From Styela clava (taxonomy: Eukaryota > Chordata > Ascidiacea > Stolidobranchia > Styelidae): 64,000 nucleotides of DNA. Both the position numbers and the translations under genes were made by a program. The DNA is taken from contig NC_135252.1 in NCBI RefSeq assembly GCF_964204865.1, forward strand, positions 21,535,383 to 21,599,382. Reading direction: 5' to 3'. The notes under the pieces are model-generated. The model was given only the letters and a program-made list of their open reading frames with translations. It did no database searches and was not told where the DNA came from. This document shows positions 47,965 through 59,680 of this stretch, in pieces; the stretch's first letter is position 1, and every line of letters starts with the position of its first letter.

Positions 47965-48390
47965 CTTACACCACGAGAACAAGGTCTTGCAATAACTTAA
48001 TAATACATGACGTAACTCATTACCTGACCCCCGGACCGGAAGTATCACGGAAGAAAAATACATTCAGGGTTTGAAAAATACTATAACAGTACTATGTCCT
48101 TCAATTTCCCTACTCGACTTACACCACTGGAATGGAGATGTGCAATAAGTTATTAACATGACGTACCATATTAAGTTGACCCCGGATCGGAAGTATCACG
48201 GAAGTAATATACACTCTCGGTTTGAAAAATTATTAACAGTATTATGCACTTTATTATTTTGACGGACTTACACCACTGGGACTAGATTTTGTAATAACTT
48301 AATAGCATGACGTAACATATTGCGTTCACTCAGGACCGGAAGTATCACGGAAGTGAAATACATTCTCGGCATATTTCACAAATACCCATT
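47965..48390 (+). repeat. Tandem repeat, three ~150-bp units
   Basis: Units begin cttacaccac at 47965, 48118 and 48267 (spacing 153 and 149 bp). Each contains a gcaataact or taataactt block, acatgacgta or gcatgacgta, and an invariant core ccgg/tcgg-aagtatcacggaag. The third unit fades after about 48380. Non-coding. Confidence 0.85.
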
Positions 48391-48995
48391 GAATTCCGAA
48401 AACAAATTTGGTCATCAAAGAAGGAAAGTACCATACGTCAATTGTATAACGAATGAGATCATTGTGTAACTGCAAAGCACGAAAAACAAGTAGCCAGTAC
48501 TAGCCTCAGGGCTTATTAGGAAGGAAAATTTACCAGTTTTGCAGACTTAAATACGCGTATCGCGGCCCAAAAATTCATATTTCGACGAGCACCGCTGCGA
48601 GATTACTTTTGGAAGTTGTGGAAGACCTACAGGTGAATTAGAAAAATATATTCTGAACCAAAAAAAAAACTTATAAATAGGCGGAAACTTGAGTAAAAGA
48701 AAAAACTTGTGACGATTTCAAATTTGTGTTATAAGCCGATACCCGTGTAAAGAACTCTTTTAAATTTTCCTAAAATTGAAGTGTTGTTAGTAAGTAGTAA
48801 GCAAGGTGTCTGAGAGGTCATTTTAATATTGTAAAATGTTTTCTTTTTTCGAAATTATTAATGCCGGACAGTAAAGACGAGTTAAAGACATTTGGCGCCA
48901 GTATATAGAAACCGCCGGTGAAATTTAAACTGCTCTGTGTATACTAAATATAAATGGATTTCCTGGGGCTTGTATTCTGAAGGGCGATTGGGATA

Positions 48996-49208
48996 ATACA
49001 GGACGTCCATGAAGTCGTGTTGAAAATTCAAATTTGTTATGAAGTCAGTTTTCAATATATCTTGACCAGATTTATTTTATTTTAATATCTGTTTATTTGA
49101 GTTTTTTTCACTTCATCAAATACACCTTTACATGCTCGCTATCAGTAGCATGAAGCACATCGAAGTTCTTTCTCCTAATTTAATACAGGACTCATGCACA
49201 CCCTGTAT
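48996..49208 (-). mobile_element. Mariner-like MITE, reverse copy
   Basis: It begins tacaggacgtccatgaagtc and ends cacaccctgta. Interior atgaagtcagttttcaatat is the complement of the right-side block in the copies at 7259 and 28547. Confidence 0.6.
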
Positions 49209-49794
49209 ATCCATCCATTATCTGCTAACGAAAATCTATTTCAGCTGACTATTTCGCATGAACTTAATGACCTCAATGATGATGACTTTTCATTAGCTAA
49301 ATTTAAGGAAGCCGGAAAGAAATTTTGCAATAATTCGTGCAAAACGTTGCAACCGAGAATATTATCTCACTTTGCACTTTGCAGAGTCATTTCAGACAAA
49401 ATATTCCATCGAATTAAATCAATTTCAACATAATTAAGTGAATATTTTATCCCAAGAATCGAAAACATAATCTCACTTCCTGGAAATTAAAGAAAAAGTA
49501 TTAAAATGACCATGAAATTATGAGTCATTGGAATTTTTTTCGATTGATGAAATTCAAAACGATGAAATGATTAATAGACCTAAGTTACGCAATTTTCGTT
49601 GTCATTATCATTAGAAATCGTTATATAAAACAAGTATTTAAATAAATCGGAAAACCTAATGTGCGCAATGGCCTATTAAGGCGTTAACTGCGTTGGCATC
49701 GCAGATTACACATTGCGTAAATGAACTTCGTATCAGCGACCGCTTGTGCCGAACCTTGATTGAAAATAAGCATTAATAAATTAATGAGTTATTT
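49209..49794. other. Non-coding spacer
   Basis: An open frame of 79 codons (49194-49433) overlaps the MITE end and has no domain. I call no gene. Confidence 0.35.
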
Positions 49795-50065
49795 GATGGT
49801 TTTCGATTGGTTTCGACGGTATTTTGCACGTTTTATCGGTATTTTTGATGATCTTTACACGTTCTTGCGAGTCTTTTTTTTATGTTTTTTCACGTTTTAG
49901 CAAGTTTTTTGCACGTTTTAGCGAGTTTTTTTTTTGTGTTTTCAACGATTTTTGTACGACTTAGCAAGTTTTATGATGACTTTTGCACGTTTATTGGTTT
50001 TTTCAATAATTTTTGACGGTTTTGAATATTTCATCGAGTTTTGTTGATGGTTTTTGACGGCCATA
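49795..50065 (+). repeat. T-rich degenerate minisatellite
   Basis: Short units of about 20-40 bp built from ttttgcacgttttagcgagt and gatgatttttgacggttt. The same vocabulary (tttttgatgatttttgcgc, catcaagttttcttgatag) appears in intron 1 of B1 (51990-52110) and B2 (56420-56540). Confidence 0.65.
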
Positions 50066-50289
50066 CTTCTGACGGAACTCGAAACTATAAGCCGATGAGT
50101 AAAATAAATTTTTGTAACAGCGTTGTATCCGATGCGTCATCTCAGTCACGTTTCTCGGTGTCATTCGCCGATATATTTTGTAATATAATATTGATTATGA
50201 GCTCAAGTAAATTTCGGCCTTGGAGGTGAATGATTGTAATTAAGCTTGCTTAGCACTTAGACTTAAGTTGTTAACTTGTTACCAGAAAA

Positions 50290-50740
50290 GGAAATTTGGA
50301 TTCAAACGCCATTTTATGACAAAAGTAAATAAATTCTGTGGAATTCACGCCTATTTGTGGCCAACTGTGAAGCGTCCAAAAGAAATTCACGCCATTTTGT
50401 GTCTAAAGCTTTTATTAATTTTAAACATAGCGCATTGCGAAATACATGTATCTTTAAAAAAAAATTGAGCGAAACAACAGAAATAAAAAATTTGGTTCCA
50501 AATACCATTTTGTGTCCAACTGTAAAACGTTTCTGTTTTTACAAAAATTCATGCCCTTCTATTAATCAAATTTTTCGGTAATTTTAATGTAGCGGATTGC
50601 GAAATACATGTTACAATCACTGAAAAAGCCCTTTTTAACAGAGATAGAAAATTTGGGTTCAAATGCCATTTTGCGTCCAAGTGTAGAGCGTTTCAGTGCG
50701 TTTTTACCAAAATTTATGCCCTTTTATCATTCAAATTTTC
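50290..50740 (+). repeat. Tandem repeat, ~2.5 units of ~160-195 bp
   Basis: aaatttgg-ttcaaa is followed by cattttgtgtccaa or a variant at about 50292, 50488 and 50648. gcattgcgaaatacatgt and ggattgcgaaatacatgt lie 163 bp apart. Frames here are repeat-driven. Confidence 0.65.
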
Positions 50741-51457
50741 ACAATAATAAAAAAAAATGTTTATTAAAATAAATCTAAAGTTTTTCTGAGTTTTGTGATT
50801 CGAATATTTTTATTTTGAGATAATTTTCTAATTTTTTATACTTTTGCGTATTTTGCGTTAAAACGATATTTTACGTATCAGCTTGAAGTGTTCCGTTATA
50901 TTTATTCGAATGACATGCAAATTCTGGTAAATTTTATGATTATTTTTTACGCAATACTGTTGATTGACAATCACATGCAAATTGCAATACCGTTTCCTTC
51001 GTCCTTTGGGCGCTCTTGTATGTCACGTGACAATTCGAGTTATAAATAATCGATATTTGACCAGCTTATTCAGTCCAGGCAATCCGTGACTAGAAGATAG
51101 CCGTGGTGTCTGTTTAAATAAGCCGGGACTACTAATGGTGTGACAGTCTTTGCTTGCAATTGTAATCTCGACAGATAAGTAATAATGCAAGCTAAGTTGA
51201 TAAAAATAAAAATGCGGGTTTTGCGTTTCATAGATACATCGCGTATATTATTAATAAAAATGCGAGTTTCTTGGAATACGTTACAAAGTGTGCGTAAATT
51301 AGACTGATAACTGCAGAATATTTCGCGCCTTGTCCGATGTTTTAAGTGTTATTACCTTTTCTTAAATTAAATGAGAACTAACCATATTTATTCATATCCT
51401 TTACAGCTTAATATATATATTCATTATTCATCTGCAAAAGAACATTTTAAAGTCACA

Positions 51458-54400
51458 ATGAATGTGTTTGTGACGTCATTTGTATTGCTGATCGTTTCGG
51501 CAGCGTCCACCAATTCGTTAAAATGCAAAGAAGGTTTCACAGCGAACGCTTTTGGCGTTCCCTTCTATCACTGGAAAGATAGAGAATGCAGTGCCGGGAG
51601 CGATTGTTTCGTCCAAGAATTGAAAACGAGTATGTTCAAAAATGATATGAAAGGTATGGAATTTGTTTTTTTTCTGTCTTCCATGAATTTTTGCATATAA
51701 AGTTTACACCTTTATTTTGTTGTGTCGACCATTTTTTCGTTGTTGAAAGCTTTAGTTGCGTTGTTTGAGAATCAAAAACTTGTCTTACACACACACAAAA
51801 TTAGCTTCAAAAAAGCTTTTCGAATGCGCTCTGCATTAATATCTAAATATGTTTGGCACTATGTTGTATTGATACAAACGACCCATAACTGATGTTAAGT
51901 TTTTCAATATGAAATAACCTCCATAATAAAAAAGTTTTCATTAGGCAAAGTATCTGTAAAAACAATATCCATATATTGATTAAAATTTATTTGACTTTTT
52001 TTTTCACGTTTTTTTTTGATGATTTTTGCGCTTTTCATCAAGTTTTCTTGATAGTTTTTGCCGGATTTTTCAGGTTTGAGCAGGATTTTTGATGATTTTC
52101 CACGTCATATAAAATAATAGACTCAATAGAAAATAATTCCCACTGTTATTTTGCAAAGTATATATAAAATATCACATTATTCATCAAAATCGAACATTGC
52201 AAACCCAAGTCCACTAACATTTTTAAATTAGAAACTTTTTTTGTCCTATTCACTAATTCCTAAAATCGTTATATTTCTTATTCCAGTTGACTTCAAGTTT
52301 GGAGGGTGCATTTCTAGTGCATACTCAGAGATGGTCACGTGTCAAAACCTATTTGGAACCGACAGCAAACTCGACCCTGAAACAATATTCAACATGGTGC
52401 CAGATCTGGACAAAAAATTGCAAGATTTTTCAAACGATCTAATGTTTAACGCCACTGATTCATTGCGCATGATGTTCTCAAATGGCAACGGTAGTCGAGA
52501 ATTCATTCAAGGCTTGGTCACATTCCTGCAACATTTCGAATTTAAGACAGATAAACTAGAACAGCTTGTAGACCCAATTTCCAAATGCTGGGATTCCTTA
52601 ATCGGTGACAGTGAATTTACAACATGGCAAGAATTCATGGAAATGAGAGAAAATGCCACGAATGGACTTCTCTTAGCATTGAGCAAAGTTGACACTGAAA
52701 ACGCTAAAATTTCAGAAGACCTTTATTCTTTCTTCGGTAACTGGGGAAGCGTCGATATGGTTGCAATGATAAAGAACAGTTCCTACTTTCCACTTGTCGA
52801 AAATCTTCCCGGATTGGTAAAATATACTTTACCAGATTTTTTAAAAGCTGACGTATGGTATGACGTCATTTTTGATTTTGTTGGTGACGTCAATGATGAA
52901 AATCCGAAGAAATCTGCACAAGAAATGATCAAAACCTTAAAATCATTGATCCATATTCCCCAGGCATACAAAAAATATTTGGACCCGATCATCGATTCAA
53001 TTCCGGATCTTGTCCAACAAATGTGGGAGCAAGGGAATGCACAATATATCGGAACGTGGATGGCAGAGCTAATGAAATCCCAAAGTAAAACAACCACAAC
53101 GACAATGAAACTTTCGAATTCAGTATCAAATTTCGTCTCTAGTATAATGCCAGGGGAGTTGCCCGCGGATTTCCAAACTGCAATCACCTATGCGCCGGGA
53201 TTGTTTTACAGTTTCTTCCCCGATAACATAAACGATATTGATCGCGTTTACACAGAATTAACAAGTGGATTCGATTCCATTGATATCACAAACCCGACAA
53301 AAACTCTCCCTACCACCAAAATGAGCGATTTTCTTGTCAAATTCACTGATAAAATCATAAGTTATCCATCAGGCCCAGAGCACGATGCCGGTAAACAACT
53401 GAAAGATCTTTTCGTCATCAATTTCTCGAAGACATTTTACAACATTATGACGTCAAAATACACAAAGAAACTCGATGTCATCTTCGATACATTAGCAGAA
53501 GATTTGAAAAACTATCCCGACTTTGACATCGAAAAAATTGTAACTAATGTAATCAAAAACTTAGGATGGTATGTTCCTATCGAACTGAAACCTTTACTAA
53601 ACACCGCCCAGGGTATTTACACTGCAGCACTGAATGGCACTTACGACGCAATAACAAAAGCTATCGATGATACCATACAAGCTTACAAAATCACTTTCCC
53701 AAAATCCGAAATACCATCTCTTATCGGCAGTTGGGTGGACTTCTACCATTTTGTATTTACCGGTCAACGAAGCTTAATGGAAGACCTGAATACCGCATAT
53801 AATGGTTGTGATGCGGATTTAGAATGGGCCGAATGGAACGACTGTTATAACCGCAAACTTTATATATTCTTACAACGCCAGGTAATTTACTTCAAGAAAA
53901 TTGCAACTAAGCAAACCTCTGTTATGATCGATACTTTTGTTGCCGCGTTCCACTTGCTGAACGGAAAAAGTGAAATCATTACCAACGCACTGTTGTCAGC
54001 TTTCCCTGAGTACTCAACTTTGATTCATTTATCACAAACTTGGAACATGGAGGACATAAAAGGACTGGCTACAGAGGTGATGAAATGGGCATACAATTCA
54101 ACCTTAAGTTATCCACAAAAAATCAATATCACAGATCTGGTGGCAAACGTGAATGTAACAATTTTAAAGTTGACTGAAAAATACGTTAAAGACACGCAGG
54201 AGATCCGTTACTTACTGGCTCCCGAGTAAGTATTCTTACATGATTTGATGTTTTCTAGGTATTTTGACAATTTTCACTCTTCTGCTTCTTCTAAGACTGT
54301 GGTTCGGACTCCTGCATCTCTGAAAGTCTTTCGGGTGTTTTGATAAATAAAACAACCACTGCAGAATCTAGACCAGGGGCGTGCAACCCTTTTATACAGG

Positions 54401-54920
54401 GGGCTTCTTACCTATGAATGGCAAGGTAGCTCTTAGTAAAGGGCGTATAAAACGTTCCTTATAAAGATAAAAAAAAATAACTGACTCAAAGTCTTTCTCA
54501 TATCTGAGAACTCGTATCTCCGAGTTCAAAAACCCAACAACTAACTGTTAATTCCTTTTCAGCTCCTGCAAGTACGCTTACTGTCCTAAAGATCTATGCA
54601 ACACAGATGACTTGCTTACAACAGCGAAACAATTTATTAAAACGGTAACAACGTCATCAACTGTGTCGCCTTCGAGTATGCCGTCATCAGCAGTGACGTC
54701 ACCAACATCTCATTCAACCACAATGAGAAACTCTGGCAAAGATAAAGACCGTGTTTTACCGGATGAACCATCCCAAACCACAAAACCCAACTCCAAAGGA
54801 AAATCCCAGGCTACGACCACAGAAACCACCACCCTTGGTTCGGGGTCAGGAACCATTGGTGCCACAATGTTGCTCAATATTGCCACCCTGTGGTTTGCAT
54901 GCAAAGTTATATTTTTGTGA
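51458..54920 (+). CDS. Family gene B1: secreted Ly6/uPAR-like protein with a large helical insert and GPI-type tail
   Basis: Exons 51458-51653, 52287-54225 and 54563-54920 join to 830 residues, with introns of phase 1 (donor gtatgg) and phase 2 (gtaagt). An in-frame ATG lies 29 codons upstream, but 51458 is chosen because it gives the conserved cacaATG and signal peptide (residues 1-20, core SFVLLIVSAAS). Core cysteines C23, C44, C50, C73 and C84 match A1 exactly in position; the C-terminal set is C714, C719 and C724 with N725 (SCKYAYCPKDLCN). The insert has the same repeat motifs as A1, such as YLDPIIDSIPDLVQQM and KPLLNTAQG. After N725 comes a ~85-residue Ser/Thr/Pro/Lys stalk likely to be O-glycosylated, then a small-residue stretch LGSGSG and a hydrophobic end, a good GPI signal. 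Many N-glycosylation sites (NAT, NSS, NGT, NIT). Function unknown. Confidence 0.9.
54370..54480 (+). mobile_element. hAT-type relic in B1 intron 2
   Basis: agaccaggggcgtgcaac resembles a hAT left end. The matching relic in B2 intron 2 begins near 58797, so it predates the B1/B2 duplication. Confidence 0.45.
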
Positions 54921-55214
54921 AAACTTGGTGATTTCAAACGAAATTTTGAACATTTTTCTGCGCCATTTTTGTCTTTTTCTATTATGCAAAAGTTCTCAAA
55001 ATATGTAATCGCCTCATTTTGGCCTGCGATGAAATATGCCAAAACTGTTTTGAGTTTTTACAATAGAATTTGAATCTAGCTTTACACAAAAACCTACTTT
55101 AGCTGTTTTATTTTAATTTATTACTGATTTAAATACATAATTGATTTGTTTTACTTAAGATTTGTTGAAGTGAGAATTGAGATGAAGCGGGCAAGATATT
55201 AGTGTACTTTTTTG

Positions 55215-55450
55215 GGTATTCCCGTAGTATATGAACCAAGATCGCGGGAACATGAGCGTAGTCTGTGTACCAGGCTAGGATTAGGCCATAATTTCAGTTA
55301 GTAATACGCCGGGAGTCACTTGAATAGTCCCCGAACTGGTGATAGAACTAAAATAAGGGAAATTGGAATAATATTATGGCCTAACCCTAACCTGGTACAC
55401 ATACTATATTCAGGTGTCCGGCATCTTGGTTCACATACAACGTGAGCGCC
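55215..55450 (+). mobile_element. R-family MITE, fold-back form, between B1 and B2
   Basis: It starts ggtattcccgtagtatatg and ends catacaacgtgagcgcc. The exact 8-bp duplication cttttttg lies at 55207-55214 and 55451-55458. It sits at the junction of duplication units C and D. Confidence 0.92.
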
Positions 55451-55458
55451 CTTTTTTG

Positions 55459-58400
55459 CATCGGTTCTGTTGTGACATTTTGGCGGTCTCGCATGTCACG
55501 TGACATTTCGAATTATAAATATTCGATATCTGACCAGCTTATTCAGTCCAGGTTATCCGTGACTATAAGATAGCCGTGGTGTCTGTATGAATAATCCGGG
55601 ACTTCTAATGGCGTGAGAATCTTTGCTCGCAAATGTTATTTCGACAGATTAATAATATTTCGGGCTGAGTTGATTAAAATTAAGAATACGCGTTTCGTAG
55701 ATACATCACGTATATTGTTACTATAAATGGATCAACAGTTACGTTTGGTAAATTTTTTTAGGATCTATTTTTCAAACTTTTTATAAACTAAATTATATGA
55801 AAACTAACCATAGTTATTTATATACTTTACAGTTTAATATATATCTTTAACTGCTAACACTGCTAAAAGGCATTGTAAAGTCACAATGAATGTGTTTGTG
55901 ACGTCATTTGTGTTGCTGATCGTTTTGGCAGCCTCCACCAATTCTTTAAAATGCAAAGAAGGTTTTACAGCGAACGCTTTTGGCATTCCATTCTATCACT
56001 GGAACGATAGAGAATGCAGTGCCGGGAGCGATTGTTTCGTCCAAGAATTGAAAACGACTATGTTCAAGAATGATATGAAAGGTATGAAATTTGGTTTTTT
56101 CTGTATTTCATGAATTTTTGCATATAAAGTTTACACCTTCATTTTGTTGTGTTGTCGACCATTTTTTGTTGTTGAAAGCTTTAGTTGCGTTGTTTGAGAA
56201 TCAAAGACTTGTCTTACACACACACAAAATTAGCATCAAAAAAGCTTTTCGAAGGCGCTCTGCATTAATATCTAAATATGTTTGGCACTATTTTGTATTG
56301 ATACAAACGACCCATAACTGATGTTAAGTTTTTCATTATGAAATAACCTCCATAATAAAAAAGTTTCCATTGAGCAAAGTATCTGTAAAAAACAATATCC
56401 ATATATTGATTAAAATTTATTTGACTTTTTTTCACGTTTTTTTTGATAATTTTTGCGCTTTTCATCAAGTTTTCTTGATAGTTTTTGCCGGATTTTTCAG
56501 GTTTGAGCAGGATTTTTGATGATTTTCCACGTCATATGAGATAATAGACTCAATAGAAAATAATTCCCCATTGTTATTTTGCAAAGTATATATAAAATAT
56601 CACATTATTCATCAAAATCGAACATTGCAAACCCAAGTCCACTAACATTTTTAAATTAGAAACTTTTTTTGTCCTAATCACAAATTCCTAAAATCGTTAT
56701 ATTTCTTATTCCAGTTGACTTCAAATTTGGAGGGTGCATTTCTAGTGCATACTCAGAGATGGTCACGTGTCAAAACCTATTTGGAACCGACAGCAAACTC
56801 GACCCTGAAACAATATTCAACATGGTGCCAGATCTGGACAAAAAATTGCAAGATTTTTCAAACGATCTAATGTTTAACGCCACTGATTCATTGCGCATGA
56901 TGTTCTCAAATGGCAACGGTAGTCGAGAATTCATTCAAGGCTTGGTCGCATTCCTGCAACATTTCGAATTTAAGACAGATAAACTAGAACAGCTTGTAGA
57001 CCCAATTTCCAAATGCTGGGATTCCTTAATCGGTGACAGTAAATTTACAACATGGCAAGAATATATTGAAATGAGAGAAAATGCCACGAATGGACTTTTC
57101 TCAGCATTGAGCAAAGTTGACACTAAAAACGATAAAATTTCAGAAGACATTTATTCTTTCTTCGGTAATTGGGAAAGTGTCGATATGGTTGCAATGATAA
57201 AGAACAGTTCCTACTTTCCACTTGTCGAAAATCTTCCCGGATTGGTAAAATATACTTTACCAGATTATTTAAAAGCTGACGTATGGTATGACGTCGTTTT
57301 TGATCTTCTTGGTGACGTCAGTGTTGAAAATCCGAAGAAATCTGCACAAGAAATGATCAAAACCTTAAAATCATTAATCCATATTCCCCAGGCATACAAA
57401 AAATATTTGGACCCGATTATCGATTCAATTCCGGATCTTGTCCAACAAATGGCGGAAGGGAATTCTGAATATATCGGAACATGGATGGCAGAGCTAATGA
57501 AATCCCAAAGTAAAACAACCATAGCGACAATGAAACTTTCGAACTCAGTATCAAATTTCGTCTCTAGTATAATGCCAGGGGAGTTGCCCGCGGATTTCCA
57601 AACTGCAATCACCTATGCGCCGGGATTGTTTTACAGTTTCTTCCCCAATAACATAAACGATATTGATCGCGTTTACACAGAATTAACAAGTGGATTCGAT
57701 TCCATTGATATCACAAACCCGACAAAAACTCTCCCTACCACCAAAATGAGCGATTTTCTTGTCAAATTCACTGATAAAATCATAAGTTATCCACCAGGCC
57801 CAGAGCACGATGCCGGTAAACAACTGAAAGATCTTTTCGTCATCAATTTTTCGAAGACATTTTACAACATTATGACGTCAAAATACACGAAGAAACTCGA
57901 TGTCATCTTCGATACATTAGCAGAAGATTTGAAAAACTATCCCGACTTTGACATCGAAAAAATTGTAACTAATGTAATCAAAAACTTAGGATGGGATGTT
58001 CCTATCGAACTGAAACCTTTACTAAACACCGCCCAGGGCATCTACACTGCAGCACTGAATGGCACTTACGACGCGATAACAAAAGCTATTGATAATACCA
58101 TACAAGCTTACAAAATCACTTTCCCAAAATCTGAAATACCATCTCTTATCGGCAGTTGGGTGAACTTCTATTATTTCGCAATTACCGGACAAAGAAGCTT
58201 AATGAAAGACCTTGATACTACATATAGTGGTTGTGATAACGATTTGGGATATGCCGAATGGAACGACTGTTATAACCGCAAACTTTATGTATACTTACAA
58301 CACAAGTTAACCTACTTCATGAAAATTGCAACTAAGCAAACGTCAGTTATGATCGATACTTTCGTAGCCGCGTTCCACTTGCTGAACGGAAAAAGTGAAA

Positions 58401-59680
58401 TCATTACCAACGCATTGTTGTCAGCTTTCCCTGAGTTCTCAACTTCGATTCATTTGTCACAAACTTGGAACATGGAGGACGTAAAAGAACTCGCTTCAGT
58501 GTTTTTGAAATGGACATACAACTCAACCTTAAATTATCCCCAAAGAAGCAATATCACAGATCTGGTGGCAATGATGAATGTAACAATTATGAGGTTGACT
58601 GAAAAATACGTTAAAGACACGCAGGAGATCCGTTACTTACTGGCTCCCGAGTAAGTATTCTTACATGATTCAATGTTTTCTAGAAATTTTTGACAATTTC
58701 CAGTCTTCTGCTTCCTTCTAAGACGGTGGTTGGGACTCCTGCATCTCTGAAAGTCTTTTGGATGTTTTGATAAATAAAACGACAACTGCAGAATCTAGAC
58801 CAGGGGCGTGCAACCTTTTATACAGGGGGGCTTCTTATCTATGAATGGCAAGGTAGCTCCCTATTAATGTACTGAGACTTGCTCTTAGTAAAGGGCGTAT
58901 AAAACGTTCCTTATAAAGATAAAAATAACTGACTTAAAGTCTTTCTCATATCTGAGGACTCGTATCTCCGAGTTCAGATACCCAACAACTAACTGTTAAT
59001 TCCTTTTCAGCTCCTGCAAGTACGCTTACTGTCCTAAAGATCTATGCAACACAGATGACTTGCTTGCAACAGCGAAAGAATTTATTAAAACGGTAACAAC
59101 GTCATCAACTGTGACGCCTTCAAGTATGCCGTTATCAGCAGTGACGTCACCAACACTTCATTCAACCACAATGAAAAACACTGGTAAAGATAAAGACCGT
59201 GTTTTACCGGATGAACCATCCAAAACCACAAAACCCAACTCCAAAGGAAAATCTCAGGCTACGACCACTGAAACCACCACCCTTGGTTCGGGGTCAGGAA
59301 CCATTGGTGCCACAATGCTGCTCAATATTGCCACCCTGTGGTTTGCATGCAAAGTTATATTTTTGTGAAAACTTGGTGATTTCAAACGAAATTTTGAACA
59401 TTTTTCTGCGCCATTTTTGTCTTTTTCTATTATGCAAAAGTTCTCAAAATATGTAATCGCCTCATTTTGGCCTGCGATGAAATATGCCAAAACTGTTTTG
59501 AGTTTTTACAATAGAATTTGAATCTAGCTTTACACAAAAACCTACTTTAGCTGTTTTATTTTAATTTATTACTGATTTAAATACATATTTGATTTGTTTT
59601 ACCTAAAATTTAATGAGAAATGGAACAAAGAGGGCGGGATATTTGAGCAATGTACTTTCTTATCGCGACCCAATTGGCGC
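55459..59680 (+). repeat. Tandem duplication, unit D (contains gene B2)
   Basis: Second copy of unit C. A 269-bp block spanning the end of the coding region and the 3' flank (54871-55139 versus 59319-59587) is identical by eye, while promoter-side DNA and the C-terminal coding third differ at many sites. Confidence 0.85.
55886..59368 (+). CDS. Family gene B2: recent tandem copy of B1
   Basis: Exons 55886-56081, 56715-58650 and 59011-59368 join to 829 residues, with the same splice phases as B1 (donors gtatga and gtaagt). The signal peptide, eight-cysteine core, stalk and GPI-type tail match B1. One codon is lost where B1 reads QMWEQGNAQY and B2 reads QMAEGNSEY. Over the first ~550 residues the two are almost the same; between about residues 550 and 690 differences cluster, many changing amino acids (for example YHFVFTGQ versus YYFAITGQ, and EVMKWAYN versus VFLKWTYN). 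No AATAAA is visible in the shared 3' flank. Role unknown; the protein is predicted to sit on the outer cell surface. Confidence 0.9.

Larger units (their letters stand above)
50990..55206 (+). repeat. Tandem duplication, unit C (contains gene B1)
   Basis: Repeated head-to-tail at 55459-59680. Identity spans upstream DNA (from tgtcacgtgac, accagcttattcagtccagg), exons, introns and 3' flank. Both intron 1 copies are 633 bp. Confidence 0.85.

Noticed and set aside
47965..48390. CRISPR-like array
   Set aside because: Whole ~150-bp units repeat, not short repeats with unique spacers, and the DNA is eukaryotic.
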